A program made the position numbers and the translations under genes. Below, piece by piece: positions 53,439 to 62,896 of a stretch of 64,000 nt of DNA (position 1 is the stretch's first letter; each line of letters begins with the position of its first letter). The notes beneath the pieces are model-generated. The model ran no database searches and was not told where the DNA came from. It worked only from the letters and a program-made list of their open reading frames with translations. Location: assembly GCA_017512705.1 (NCBI GenBank), contig JAFWEX010000022.1, forward strand, positions 1 to 64,000, read 5' to 3'. Source of the DNA: Paenibacillus sp. GTDB taxonomy: Bacteria; Bacillota; Bacilli; Paenibacillales; Paenibacillaceae.

Positions 53439-53960
53439 ATGAGTACAGTAGAGCTTCGCAAGGATTGGGATACGTATTTTATGGATATTGCCTATATGGT
53501 TTCCACACGTTCCCGCTGTCCACGCCGACATGTGGGGGCTGTGCTGGTTCAAGGAAAAAAACTGTTGGGTACCGCCTATAACGGTGCTCCGATGGGGGTG
53601 CCCGATTGCTCCGAGGCAGGTTGCATGATATCGGAAGAATACGAGCTTGTGGCCACGGATGGTCAGGAGGAAATGGTGAAAAAACAGCGCTGTATTCGTA
53701 CGATTCATGCGGAGCAGAATTTGCTTTTATTCACAGATCGGATTGACCGTGAAGGTTCCTCTGTATATGTAACCGATGAGCCTTGCTGGACATGTGCCAA
53801 TATGCTGGCGAATAGCGGGGTTACGGAGATTGTATTTCATCGCTCGTACCCTAAAGATACGAACAAAGTGAAAAATATGATGCAGCAGAAAGGCATTTCG
53901 TTCCGCAGACTGGAGAATTATCAGCCTCCACGGGAGACAATGATGACTGTAAGCAACTAA
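53439..53960 (+). CDS. comEB: ComEB, dCMP deaminase family protein
   Basis: A 173-residue zinc-dependent deaminase converting dCMP to dUMP. Zinc ligands and the catalytic Glu are in TIHAEQNLL and EPCWTCANML. It is conserved between comEA and comEC. GGGAGGGGG precedes the ATG. A hairpin with TTTTTT lies between it and comEC. Confidence 0.95.
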   Translation: MSTVELRKDWDTYFMDIAYMVSTRSRCPRRHVGAVLVQGKKLLGTAYNGAPMGVPDCSEAGCMISEEYELVATDGQEEMVKKQRCIRTIHAEQNLLLFTDRIDREGSSVYVTDEPCWTCANMLANSGVTEIVFHRSYPKDTNKVKNMMQQKGISFRRLENYQPPRETMMTVSN

Positions 53961-54065
53961 CCAGAGCAATTGGTAAAGAGATATGGTGGGGAAACCCCAG
54001 CGATAGAAAGCGATATGTTATAGAGTGTCATGTATGTTATAGAATAACGTAAGTTACGGGGAAGA

Positions 54066-54104
54066 ACCTCCGGCAAGCCTGACTAGGCTTCCGGGGGTTT
54101 TTTG
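54066..54104 (+). terminator. Hairpin between comEB and comEC
   Basis: CCTCCGGcAAGCCT and AGGCTTcCGGGGG arms with a GACT loop are followed by TTTTTT. It may lower comEC expression relative to comEA and comEB. Confidence 0.8.
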
Positions 54105-54148
54105 CGATTTTCGGAACGTTTAGAGCAGGTAGAAGGAGGAGAGACGGG

Positions 54149-57115
54149 ATGAAAGGCAGACCGCTGGTTCGTTTTATGACCTTGTGGATGTTCGGTAGCA
54201 GTATGGCATGTGCTTTGACAGGCTGGACTCTATTCTGGGGAATGATGGGGGCGGCGGCATGCCTCCCGCTGTTACTGCGTCTCCTCCGTATACGGGGATG
54301 GTCTAGTATATTGCTAATCATTGCTTTTGTAGGTGGAGCGATGCAGTGGGAATGGAATGATTCCCGTAATTACAGCCAGTTGCCAGAGCACTTACATCTA
54401 TCGACTAACCTAATTGATGGGGGAAATGCCCGAGTGCAAGGGAAACTTGTCTCGGATGTACGGGTGGATGGAGATCGGGCTAGTTTTGAGTTACAGATTT
54501 CATCTTTAATGGTACATGGAGCGACCGAGGAGACCGTCGAGAATGATACCAACTCCAATACCGATACTGATAATGATACTTCACCTTCGCTAGCTTTGAC
54601 GTCTAAAGAACCCCCATCCAGAATGGATGAGCGAATCATGGTGCAAGTTCGACTGATGGAAGAGCAAGAGCAGCAGACAGCCGCATCTTGGAAAAGGGGA
54701 GACAAGCTGACACTGTCAGGTTCCTTGGTTCTTCCTGGAGAAGCCAGGAATTTTGGAGGATTCGACTACCGCAGTTATCTGAAAACACAGTATATTCACT
54801 GGATGTTTAAGGTAAAGGGTGCCAGTTCCGTTACTGCTGTGCCCCCAGAAGGATGGGAACGAATCAATTTGATGCGCTGGACAGATTCTGCCAGACAACT
54901 ACTGGGTTCAGCCGTAGATCGACTGTTTCCCGAGCCTCATGCCGGCTACATGAAAGGACTTATCATTGGCATGGCGAAGGATATTGATCCAAATACGTAC
55001 GGTCAATTTTCTCAACTTGGACTGACACATATCCTTGCGATCTCTGGAACACATGTTGCGGTGTATGTGGCATCATTGTTATTGATCATGTCGTGGCTGA
55101 GACTCACAAGAGAGACAGCTTTAACTGTTATACTGGTTCTGGTTCCGGCTTATGTGCTGCTGTCGGGTGGTTCTCCTTCGGTGATTCGAGCAGGGCTGAT
55201 GTCAATGATTGGTCTATATATGGCGAAGCGGGGACTAGCTAGAGACGGTTTGCAGATTATCAGCGCAGCAGCCTTGCTGATGATGTGGTGGAATCCTTAT
55301 TTTTTACTAAATGTCAGTTTTCAGTTGTCTTTTCTGGTGACAGCCGGACTGATGATTTACATGCCGTTAATCAACAGGTTATTTCAGAAGTGGCCCAAGT
55401 CGCTAGCTGCGACAGCTTCGGTGACGGTGACGGCACAGCTGATTTCTTTTCCGGTGACGATTCTGTACTTTAATCAGTTCTCGCTGCTCTCTTTTGCTGC
55501 TAACTTTTTACTGGTGTCTTTAATTAGTGTGGTTGTACTTCCTATAGGAACGGTTGCGTTGGCTCTGTCATTCGTGTGGTTTCCCGCTGCGAAGCCACTT
55601 GCATGGATTGCAATGCAGCTGAATAAGCTTACTTTTTTCAGTGTGGAATGGATGAACAGTTTACCTGGTTTTGTGATGATATGGCCCACACCTTCCTTGC
55701 TGTGGATTGTAGCCTATTATGTGGTTTTGTATGTACTGCTTTATTTGCTTCATCAACGAAGCGGTGTGAATACAATGCTGTATAAAAATACAGGAGAAGA
55801 AGAGACGGCACCACTTGTTATGCATGATCGAGCGACTGCCTCACTGTACCTAACTCTGCCTGCACGAAAAGTAGAAGCGAATCAAGGCTCACTCACTGTC
55901 TTGGGTGCCAGCATTGCCTGGCCGGAGTATGCAAGTGTATTTACTGCCAGAGGTGCAGGATTTTACAGTGAAGTGCGTATGAGTAGAATTCAGAGATGGT
56001 TATGTGGAGTGCTTGCGATTAGTTTTGTGACCGGATTATGGTGGGCGTACCAAACGCCACGATCTGCGGGGCAAGGTCTTGTGCAATTTCTGGACATTGG
56101 TCAAGGTGACAGCACGTTGATTACTACACCAGAGGGCAAACATATTCTCGTAGACGGCGGAGGTACAGTTAACTTCGGGGGCAGCGAACACTCGTGGAAA
56201 ACGAGGCGTGATCCCTATGAGGTGGGAGCGAAGCTGGTTGTTCCTTTATTGAAAAAGAGAGGGATTCATCAGCTTGATGCTGTTATCGTTACCCATGCCG
56301 ATCAGGATCATGCTGGCGGGCTGCAGGCTGTCATTGAGCAGATTCCAGTGAAACACTTCATATTTAATGGAACGACAAGTGGAAAAGAGAAATTTGATCA
56401 GCTCTTGGATACAGTGGCGCAGCGTCAAATATCACCATTCGCAATCCAGCAGGGCATGATCTACAGGCCTGATCAAGAGACAGCATTATATTTTATCTCA
56501 CCGGAGCGAAGTGAATGGATTGATCCATCAGAAGGCGTGCCTGTTCTAGAGAATCAGAATGGGGAGTCAGTTGTTTTTGTCCTAGAGATGTCAGGTGTGT
56601 CTATGTTGTTTACCGGAGATATGGAAGCCGCAACAGAGCAAGATGTGCTGTATGACATTCAAGACGGCTCGTTAGCCTATTCATTTCAACTTGAAAATCA
56701 AGACGCTAAGATGAAGGTTCAGAAAAAAGGGATGGGTACAAGTGTGTTGCCTGAATGGATGGGTAGATCAGCTGAAATAGATCAAATTAATGTTTCGTCA
56801 ACATCGGGATCCGTATCGCCTTTACGAACACCGCGTATATCTATCGATGTGCTTAAGGTCGCTCATCATGGTAGTAAAACTTCATCCACAGAAGCATGGC
56901 TTCAGTACTGGAATCCCAAAGCCGCATTGATCTCTGCTGGTGTTAATAATACCTACGGTCATCCGAATCCAGGAGTGATGAGTCGTTTGGAAGCGGCAGG
57001 CTCCCAGATTTATCGTACGGATCAGATGGGGGAGGTGCAGATCAGGGTGAAAGATGGGAAGCTGGAGACTCGGTACAAATTAATGCAGGAGGATGAGGAT
57101 AGGGAAGGGATATAG
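54149..57115 (+). CDS. comEC: ComEC/Rec2 DNA-uptake channel
   Basis: A 988-residue membrane channel that brings single-stranded DNA into the cytoplasm. An N-terminal membrane segment and OB-type domain (to about 240), a competence domain with many helices and LTHILAISGTHVAVYVASLL, and a C-terminal metallo-beta-lactamase-like domain with FLDIGQGDSTLI, VTHADQDHAGGLQAV, FTGDMEAA and KVAHHGSKTSS. The putative nuclease residues are intact. AAGGAGGAGAG precedes the ATG. Confidence 0.95.
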   Translation: MKGRPLVRFMTLWMFGSSMACALTGWTLFWGMMGAAACLPLLLRLLRIRGWSSILLIIAFVGGAMQWEWNDSRNYSQLPEHLHLSTNLIDGGNARVQGKLVSDVRVDGDRASFELQISSLMVHGATEETVENDTNSNTDTDNDTSPSLALTSKEPPSRMDERIMVQVRLMEEQEQQTAASWKRGDKLTLSGSLVLPGEARNFGGFDYRSYLKTQYIHWMFKVKGASSVTAVPPEGWERINLMRWTDSARQLLGSAVDRLFPEPHAGYMKGLIIGMAKDIDPNTYGQFSQLGLTHILAISGTHVAVYVASLLLIMSWLRLTRETALTVILVLVPAYVLLSGGSPSVIRAGLMSMIGLYMAKRGLARDGLQIISAAALLMMWWNPYFLLNVSFQLSFLVTAGLMIYMPLINRLFQKWPKSLAATASVTVTAQLISFPVTILYFNQFSLLSFAANFLLVSLISVVVLPIGTVALALSFVWFPAAKPLAWIAMQLNKLTFFSVEWMNSLPGFVMIWPTPSLLWIVAYYVVLYVLLYLLHQRSGVNTMLYKNTGEEETAPLVMHDRATASLYLTLPARKVEANQGSLTVLGASIAWPEYASVFTARGAGFYSEVRMSRIQRWLCGVLAISFVTGLWWAYQTPRSAGQGLVQFLDIGQGDSTLITTPEGKHILVDGGGTVNFGGSEHSWKTRRDPYEVGAKLVVPLLKKRGIHQLDAVIVTHADQDHAGGLQAVIEQIPVKHFIFNGTTSGKEKFDQLLDTVAQRQISPFAIQQGMIYRPDQETALYFISPERSEWIDPSEGVPVLENQNGESVVFVLEMSGVSMLFTGDMEAATEQDVLYDIQDGSLAYSFQLENQDAKMKVQKKGMGTSVLPEWMGRSAEIDQINVSSTSGSVSPLRTPRISIDVLKVAHHGSKTSSTEAWLQYWNPKAALISAGVNNTYGHPNPGVMSRLEAAGSQIYRTDQMGEVQIRVKDGKLETRYKLMQEDEDREGI

Positions 57116-57470
57116 ATGGACGAGCGTTTCTATTATTTTAAGTAGTCCATAGCGGACCTTGCATCTTTACGGCATAACATCCAGTACACCAAGCCGTGAG
57201 TTATAATTTTATAAGGCTTAAAAGAAATTTGGTTAGTTTTACCGAATAGTATAAGGCTTGGCTTAGGAGACGCCAACTGAATGATGTGTTCTATTCTAGA
57301 TACATAGCATTACACAAGAAATGAGTACAAAAGGGAGAATCGATGTTTGGGTATATGATAATACGTTGATAAACAAAACAAAAAGCCCTTTTCCCTTACT
57401 CTCTTAAAATTGTAACGGGAAGGGCTTTAATAAATCTGCTCTGATTAATGAATACATTGAGAAGATCGGA
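57116..57470. other. Intergenic region after comEC
   Basis: About 355 bases. Apart from the terminator of the minus-strand gene at 57380-57430 I see no gene; the small yqzM gene found here in B. subtilis was looked for and not found. Several AT-rich partial repeats (AAGGCTT, AAGCC) are present. Confidence 0.5.
57380..57430 (-). terminator. Terminator of minus-strand gene at 57471
   Basis: AAAGCCCTTTTCCC and GGGAAGGGCTTT pair around a loop of about 24 bases, with TTTTTG on the minus strand. Confidence 0.82.
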
Positions 57471-57773
57471 TTACTCCACGCCGTCCTTAAAGTGTTTGTT
57501 CCAATGTTTGTCGCCTTTATGCAAAATGTCTTCAACTGTTTTTTCGAGTGTTGCCAGCAGTTGTGTTCGGACATCTAGTACCGTTTCTCTATACAAGCGT
57601 TCTTCTGACCCAACAATTTTCTCGCCATATAACGCTTGTGCGGCTACATATTTTCGATGTTCCTCAACCAGTGTATCAATGGAGTCCAGTGCGTGTTCCA
57701 CAAAGTGGGAGATGCTTTGATATTCCTTTGGCATTTGTTCTTTTAGTTGCTGAATTCTCGCTAGAGCTGGCAT
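57471..57773 (-). CDS. Unrecognised helical protein, 100 residues
   Basis: The ATG at 57773 has GAGGTG six bases upstream. The protein (MPALARIQQLKEQMPKEYQS onwards) is soluble, charged and probably all-helical, with LVEEHRKYVAAQAL and LLATLEKTVEDILHKGDKHW. No family is recognised. Two palindromes lie just upstream of it (57795-57826), suggesting specific regulation. It ends at its own terminator. Confidence 0.62.
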   Translation of the reverse strand: MPALARIQQLKEQMPKEYQSISHFVEHALDSIDTLVEEHRKYVAAQALYGEKIVGSEERLYRETVLDVRTQLLATLEKTVEDILHKGDKHWNKHFKDGVE

Positions 57774-57794
57774 GCTCATCACCTCGTGTTATAA

Positions 57795-57826
57795 TGTAAA
57801 TTTACAATACATTATTTTCATGAAAA
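57795..57826. promoter_or_regulatory. Pair of 12-base palindromes
   Basis: TGTAAATTTACA (57795-57806) and TTTTCATGAAAA (57815-57826) are each perfect and lie 22-50 bases before the minus-strand gene. They could be one compound operator or two sites. Confidence 0.45.
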
Positions 57827-58060
57827 TTACATTAAAAAAACTTAAATCTTAAATAAATTTCAGATTTTTTAGGCTCTTTCGTAAGCACTTAACCATAATG
57901 TATGCCAATGCAATTCATTTGAGTCGTGTAAGTACTGGAATGACGGGGTGTCAGACGTTTGGTGACTACGTTTGTATTTTCTGTTATTCTTAGATAAGAT
58001 TCAGCGGCCAGTATACATAAGCCGTTATTTTGTGATGAAAAATTAAAATATACTTAACTT

Positions 58061-58087
58061 TGCAACAATTTTATCGATGTTAACGTC
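58061..58087 (+). promoter_or_regulatory. ECF-type promoter of sigma/anti-sigma operon
   Basis: TGCAAC, a 17-base spacer and CGTC resemble ECF promoters (AAC at -35, CGTC or CGTA at -10). It suggests autoregulation of the sigma gene. Confidence 0.65.
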
Positions 58088-58117
58088 ATTAAGGTTGCAG
58101 GGAGAGGGGGATCCTTT

Positions 58118-58666
58118 GTGGTAGAGCCGGAACTCATCAGAGCCGCTCAATCGGGCGATCGCGACGCTCTAATTACCCTATTGCGGGAGATTGAACAGCA
58201 TGTTTATCGTACCGCATATTACATTCTAAATAATGAACAGGACGCTTTGGATGCTGCACAGGAAGCGTTGATCCGAATCTACACCAAGATTAACTCTTAT
58301 GAAGAAAAAGCCCAGTTCAAAACTTGGGTGCAGCGCATCGTGACCAACATCTGCATTGACAAATTCAGAAGAACCAAGCCATCTGTATCGATTGATGAGC
58401 ATGAAATGGTTTTTCAGGATAAACAGGATGTCGAATACGAAGTGATGTCTACTTATGTGGCGAAAGACATTCAAGAAGCGATCAACAAGCTGCCTGAGCA
58501 TCATCGTACCGTCATTGTTCTAAGATATTTGCAGGATTTATCTTATAACGAAATTGCGGATTGTCTCGATCTTCCGCTAAATACAGTGAAGTCTTACTTA
58601 TTTAGAGCCAGACAACAGTTACAAAATCTACTACAGGAGTATCAGAAAGGTGGTGTGACAGGATGA
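58118..58666 (+). CDS. ECF RNA polymerase sigma factor (SigW-like)
   Basis: A 182-residue sigma-70 of the extracytoplasmic-function group. Region 2 has HVYRTAYYILNNEQDALDAA and IRIYTKINSYEEKAQFKTWV; region 4 has LPEHHRTVIVLRYLQDLSYN and LDLPLNTVKSYLFRARQQL. It resembles SigW. The GTG at 58118 follows GGGAGAGGGG. It overlaps its anti-sigma gene by four bases. It probably responds to envelope stress. Confidence 0.93.
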   Translation: MVEPELIRAAQSGDRDALITLLREIEQHVYRTAYYILNNEQDALDAAQEALIRIYTKINSYEEKAQFKTWVQRIVTNICIDKFRRTKPSVSIDEHEMVFQDKQDVEYEVMSTYVAKDIQEAINKLPEHHRTVIVLRYLQDLSYNEIADCLDLPLNTVKSYLFRARQQLQNLLQEYQKGGVTG

Positions 58667-59949
58667 AATGTGAAGAGGTGGTGGAATGGATGCACCGGTA
58701 TCTGGATCATGATCTGGGCGAAGCTGAAACGGCGCAGTTGCTACAACATATGGACGAGTGTCCAGAGTGCGCTGAAAATTTTAGTATGCTCAGAGCTCTA
58801 TCCAAGGAACTGGAGGATTTGCCGCAAGTAAGCCCTGGATTCAGTCTGGTTGATGCGATTATGCCTCAACTGGAAGCGATCGATAAAGCACGTAAAGAAC
58901 AAAGTAGCACGATACAAGAAATGAGTCCTGTCCCTGCGGCATTTGAGCATCTTCAGCATTCAAGTTCGAGTGAGCAGAAGGCGAAGGCGAAATGGTTCAA
59001 TTCAATGGTAGGACGTATGTCCATGGGTGCAGCAGCAGCTGCGGTTGTTCTAGGTTTCGCAATCTGGGGATATCAACCAGAACAAATAGAGAATGCTGAT
59101 TCTATGATGATCAGATCTGCCGCTCCTCAAGAGAATAAGGATGAGGAACAGCCGGCGGAGAGTATGGAAGTAAATAACGATCAGCCAGATTCATCACCTC
59201 AAAAAGACGAAAATGTAAGTACACCTGATGCATCAAACGATCCGGTCATAGAACCTTCAACTCAATCCAAGGGTGATCAACCCGAGGAGAGCAATAGTAC
59301 AGAAACACAACAACCGGACAAACCAGGCAATCAAGCACCTGCTGAGCCGTCCACTACAGGTCAATCGTCTCCTGAAAAGGGGAAACAAGGGGGAGGTGCT
59401 CCTTCTGACTCCAACAATGTCCAGAAGAGCACGGATTCCAACCCAGGAACTGAACAGAAAAATCAGGCAAACGAAGGAAATGGTGTTAGCTCCAACGAGC
59501 AACAAGAGGATGTTGCACCTGATCCGAACGAACGTGTAGATGAGACATTTACACCCCAAATGATAATTCCTGATCAGACTGACCCGTTTCAAGAGAATGA
59601 GAGTAACGAGTTAGGAACAGGACAGGATAAGGATGCTACGGGCAATCATCAGGGATTTGTGGCTCCTGAACAGGGGGTCACATCACAAGTAACTGCAAAA
59701 GAATGGAAATCGCCAAATGGAGCTTATATTGTTATGCTCACGGGTGATCAGTTAAGTATTTATGGAAAGTCTGCGAGCGATCCAGATGCTCTTACTCTGA
59801 TTGAGCAACGTAATGTGGAAGGAACGGTAAAGTCGGCGAGCTGGTCCAAAGACAGCATGCAGTTTAGCTATGAAACAGACAAAGATGGTACGACTACAAA
59901 GAACTCGTTCAAAGTAGATGCAGGAACGAATGGAGCTTCAGCAAAATAA
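58663..59949 (+). CDS. Membrane anti-sigma factor with zinc-binding ASD and long extracytoplasmic linker
   Basis: A 428-residue protein. The N-terminal anti-sigma domain has H29, C33 and C36 in HMDECPEC (HxxxCxxC zinc motif). One helix lies at about 118-137 (MSMGAAAAAVVLGFAIWGYQ). A very long disordered segment rich in Ser, Pro, Gln, Asn and Glu spans about 140-335. The end (about 340-428) has SPNGAYIVML and SWSKDSMQFSYE, resembling TolB-type WD repeats. RsiW is about 200 residues, so this is unusually long. It should hold the ECF sigma at the membrane until proteolysis. Confidence 0.9.
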   Translation: MKCEEVVEWMHRYLDHDLGEAETAQLLQHMDECPECAENFSMLRALSKELEDLPQVSPGFSLVDAIMPQLEAIDKARKEQSSTIQEMSPVPAAFEHLQHSSSSEQKAKAKWFNSMVGRMSMGAAAAAVVLGFAIWGYQPEQIENADSMMIRSAAPQENKDEEQPAESMEVNNDQPDSSPQKDENVSTPDASNDPVIEPSTQSKGDQPEESNSTETQQPDKPGNQAPAEPSTTGQSSPEKGKQGGGAPSDSNNVQKSTDSNPGTEQKNQANEGNGVSSNEQQEDVAPDPNERVDETFTPQMIIPDQTDPFQENESNELGTGQDKDATGNHQGFVAPEQGVTSQVTAKEWKSPNGAYIVMLTGDQLSIYGKSASDPDALTLIEQRNVEGTVKSASWSKDSMQFSYETDKDGTTTKNSFKVDAGTNGASAK

Positions 59950-60120
59950 ACCTGTATATTGGGTTTGTTCTATACGAATCCGAAAGAACCTTTCGTCGTG
60001 ACAAGCATATATTAAAAGTAACTACTGAACGTCCTATCGCTGTATCAACAACTGACGTCGTATGACCGCACGCTGACTATTTCTAGAATGGCTGGTGCTG
60101 CGTTTATATAGATGCAGAAC

Positions 60121-60159
60121 GGGGGGCTTTATCCATATACGGATAAAGGCCCCTTTGTT
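60121..60159 (+). terminator. Terminator after sigma/anti-sigma operon
   Basis: GGGGGCTTTATCC and GGATAAAGGCCCC arms with an ATATAC loop are followed by TTT. Confidence 0.8.
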
Positions 60160-60207
60160 GTCTTGTGTTTTTTCTGGTAGGATAAGAGGGATAAGGGGGC
60201 ACGGTGA

Positions 60208-61224
60208 ATGGATGTAAAAAGCGCAACGAAGGCGATACGTAGCGGAGACACTGCGCCAATCTATGTGTTGTACGGAACGGAGAAGTACCAGATACAACAA
60301 TTCACGGAGATGTTAAAAGCACAGGTCATTGAAGAGGAGCATCGGGATTTTGCTATTATCCCCTATGATCTCTCTGAAACGCCGATTGAAGCTGTCGTTG
60401 AAGAAGCAGAAACGGTTCCTTTCCTCGTTCCACGCAAATTGATTATTGTAAGGGATACGAGCTTGTTTACTGCGGGAAAAGAATCCAAAATGGAGCATCA
60501 AATTGATCGATTGATCACATACATGGATAATCCAGCTGATTACAGCACGATCGTTTTTTTAGCACAGGGGGACAAGTTGGACGAAAGGAAGAAGCTGGTG
60601 AAGGTAGCCAAGAAACAGGCTGTCGTTCTGGCGTTCGCACCATTAAGTGGAGAAGAGCTAATTCAATGGATCGTCAAGCTTGCAAAACAACAAGAAGTTG
60701 CCTTTGAAGCAGGAGCTGCAGAAACGCTGATCAGTTATGCAGGAACGGGACTTCAGGCGTTGTCCGCAGAAGTGGACAAACTATGTTTGTTTGCAGGGAA
60801 GGGTGGAACAATTCGTCGTGCGGATATTGAGTCACTTGTGGCTCGCAGTACCGAGCAGAATGTATTTGCCCTCGTGGAGGAACTGGCCAATCTCAGGCTT
60901 GAAAAAGCACTGGCTCTGTTCTATGAACTTCTGAAGCAGCGGGAAGAGCCCATCAAGATTGCGGCGCTGATCGCACGTCAGTTCCGGATTATGATTCAGG
61001 TGAAGGAACTTGGACTGCAGAGTTACTCTCAGCAACAGATTGCTAGTCAGCTGGGTTTGCATCCATACGCCGTTAAAATTGCGGGGGAGCAAGCTCGAAA
61101 ATTCGATGCTGTTCGCCTTCGAAAGATACTCAGTCACTTAAGTGAGCTCGATTATCAGATGAAAACGGGAGCTGTGGACAAAGTGCTTGGCTTGGAATTA
61201 TTTTTGTTAAGACTGGGTGCTTAG
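60208..61224 (+). CDS. holA: DNA polymerase III subunit delta
   Basis: A 338-residue clamp-loader subunit that opens the beta sliding clamp. The start has APIYVLYGTEKYQIQQF, and later EAVVEEAETVPFLVPRKLII, LSAEVDKLCLFAG and VFALVEELANLRLEKALALF. AAGGGGGC precedes the ATG. In the B. subtilis order it follows comEC; here the unknown gene and the sigma/anti-sigma pair intervene. It is convergent with rpsT across two terminators. Confidence 0.94.
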   Translation: MDVKSATKAIRSGDTAPIYVLYGTEKYQIQQFTEMLKAQVIEEEHRDFAIIPYDLSETPIEAVVEEAETVPFLVPRKLIIVRDTSLFTAGKESKMEHQIDRLITYMDNPADYSTIVFLAQGDKLDERKKLVKVAKKQAVVLAFAPLSGEELIQWIVKLAKQQEVAFEAGAAETLISYAGTGLQALSAEVDKLCLFAGKGGTIRRADIESLVARSTEQNVFALVEELANLRLEKALALFYELLKQREEPIKIAALIARQFRIMIQVKELGLQSYSQQQIASQLGLHPYAVKIAGEQARKFDAVRLRKILSHLSELDYQMKTGAVDKVLGLELFLLRLGA

Positions 61225-61230
61225 TAGCAA

Positions 61231-61300
61231 AAAAGCAACCTCATGTTCTTCGTATGTTCAGATCAATCATGAACGCTGGAAGAGGTGAGGTTGCTTTTTA
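61231..61300 (+). terminator. Terminator after holA
   Basis: AAAAGCAACCTCA and TGAGGTTGCTTTT form a 13-base stem with a long loop and TTTTT tail. Confidence 0.8.
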
Positions 61301-61338
61301 CACTTGGTGTTCTTTTTTACTTAGGCGGAACAGTTGCT

Positions 61339-61375
61339 AAAAAATCCTGAAAGCCTATGCTGTTCAGGATTTTTC
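61339..61375 (-). terminator. Terminator after rpsT
   Basis: AAAAATCCTGAA and TTCAGGATTTTT arms lie just past the rpsT stop. Confidence 0.85.
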
Positions 61376-61400
61376 CATTGGTTCGTATAAGTAACGCTTC

Positions 61401-61673
61401 TTACGCTTGTGCGGAAAGAGCGTTCAGTTTTTTCGCCAAGCGAGACTTTTTGCGTGCAGCTGCATTTTTGTGAACCAGACCTTTAGTTACAGCCTTGTCC
61501 AGCTTTTTGGAAGCAGCTTGAATCGCAGCTTTAGCAGTTTCAACTTCGTTACTTACCAGAGCAGCATCAGCAGCTTTAACAGCTGTGCGGAGTGCAGACT
61601 TCTGAGAAGCGTTGAGTGCGCGGCGCTTGTCGTTCGTTTTTACGCGTTTAACAGCGGATTTGATGTTTGGCAT
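61401..61673 (-). CDS. rpsT: Small-subunit ribosomal protein S20
   Basis: A 90-residue helical protein of the 30S subunit, binding 16S rRNA. It has the family start [36 protein letters not shown], and the basic end [27 protein letters not shown] lies seven bases before the ATG at 61673. The gene is minus-strand between holA and gpr, as in B. subtilis. Confidence 0.97.
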   Translation of the reverse strand: MPNIKSAVKRVKTNDKRRALNASQKSALRTAVKAADAALVSNEVETAKAAIQAASKKLDKAVTKGLVHKNAAARKKSRLAKKLNALSAQA

Positions 61674-61786
61674 TACATTCACCTCCTGTAAGGCATTTGC
61701 ATGAATACAAACGTTTCACAACTTAAAATATTCTATCACGCTAGCATGTAAAATGCAACAGATTTTGCATCGGTGTTTCAGTATGC

Positions 61787-61817
61787 TGCATAAAGCAGAG
61801 CTGTTTCCCACACAATA
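61787..61817 (+). promoter_or_regulatory. SigG-type promoter of gpr
   Basis: TGCATA and CACAATA are separated by 18 bases, close to the forespore consensus TGnATA-N18-CATnnTA. It stands about 30 bases before the gpr start. Confidence 0.7.
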
Positions 61818-61848
61818 TGCTTAAATGGAACAAGGGAGGCAGGGGAAA

Positions 61849-62850
61849 ATGACGCTGGATTTACAAAAATATACGGTACGTACCGATTTGGCTATCGATT
61901 CCAAAGAAATGGCCCAAGGTAATCAGAAACAGACCATTCCTGGATTACGTGAGGACGTGGACACCAAAGACGGTATTACGATTACCCGGATTGATGTGTT
62001 GAATGACGAAGCAGCAAATGCAATTGGACGCGTAAAAGGTCATTATGTCACATTGGAAGTTCCAGCCCTTCGCAACGGCGATACCCAGTTACGAGAGCGG
62101 GTGGCTGCTGAGTTTACACGGGAAATGGAGCATTTCATGACCAAAGCTGGTATAAGTAAAGATTCGAAGGTGCTCATTGTTGGCCTCGGTAATCTTCATG
62201 TAACTCCTGATTCTCTGGGTCCATTGGTGGTAGAAAATCTGATGGTTACCCGCCATTACTTCGAATTGGTTCCGGATCAGGTTGCACCTGGGTATCGTCA
62301 GGTCAGCGCCATAGCTCCGGGTGTGCTCGGAACAACGGGGATTGAGTCAAGCGACATTGTGCAGGGCATTGTCGAACGAACCCGGCCCGATGCCATCATT
62401 GCCATTGATGCACTGGCTTCCCGCTCTCTGGAGCGTGTAAATACAACCATTCAGGTTGCGGATATTGGTATTCATCCGGGCTCTGGCATCGGTAACAAGC
62501 GGCGTGGATTAACGAAGGAGATTCTGGGTGTTCCCTGTATTGCGATTGGAGTTCCGACGGTATGTTATGCCTCTACGATTGTGAACAACGTCATTGAGAT
62601 GATGCGTTCTCATTTTCGACAAGAAACAGATCAGACGAATCAAATCATGGGAATGCTGGATGATATCGGTGAACAGGACCGCCTGAGTCTTGTAAAAGAA
62701 GTGCTAGAACCGCTAGGTCACGACCTGATCGTTACACCAAAGGAAATTGATGAATTTATTGAAGGCATTGCCAATGTCATCGCAACGGGACTTAATGCTG
62801 CACTTCATGAGGCAGTTCATCCAGGAAACGTCGCCGCTTATACTCATTAA
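61849..62850 (+). CDS. gpr: Spore germination protease GPR
   Basis: A 333-residue aspartic-type protease that degrades small acid-soluble spore proteins at germination. It begins MTLDLQKYTVRTDLAIDS with the propeptide, then ITITRIDVLNDEAANAIGRV, LIVGLGNLHVTPDSLGP and ADIGIHPGSGIGNKRRGL. The ATG at 61849 follows GGGAGG. Its SigG-type promoter fits forespore expression. The earlier in-frame ATG at 61825 lacks a ribosome binding site. Confidence 0.95.
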   Translation: MTLDLQKYTVRTDLAIDSKEMAQGNQKQTIPGLREDVDTKDGITITRIDVLNDEAANAIGRVKGHYVTLEVPALRNGDTQLRERVAAEFTREMEHFMTKAGISKDSKVLIVGLGNLHVTPDSLGPLVVENLMVTRHYFELVPDQVAPGYRQVSAIAPGVLGTTGIESSDIVQGIVERTRPDAIIAIDALASRSLERVNTTIQVADIGIHPGSGIGNKRRGLTKEILGVPCIAIGVPTVCYASTIVNNVIEMMRSHFRQETDQTNQIMGMLDDIGEQDRLSLVKEVLEPLGHDLIVTPKEIDEFIEGIANVIATGLNAALHEAVHPGNVAAYTH

Positions 62851-62896
62851 AAGCAAAGCTGAATTTTCTACAATAGAATGAAAATATAACGAAGAG

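Larger units (their letters stand above)
57774..58117. other. Divergent regulatory region of 100-residue gene and ECF sigma gene
   Basis: About 345 AT-rich bases. It contains two perfect 12-base palindromes near the minus-strand gene and an ECF-type promoter close to the sigma gene. The middle part shows nothing else. Confidence 0.55.

Noticed and set aside
57116-57380. Possible yqzM gene after comEC
   Set aside because: No frame of about 40-45 codons with one membrane helix and a ribosome binding site was found on either strand.
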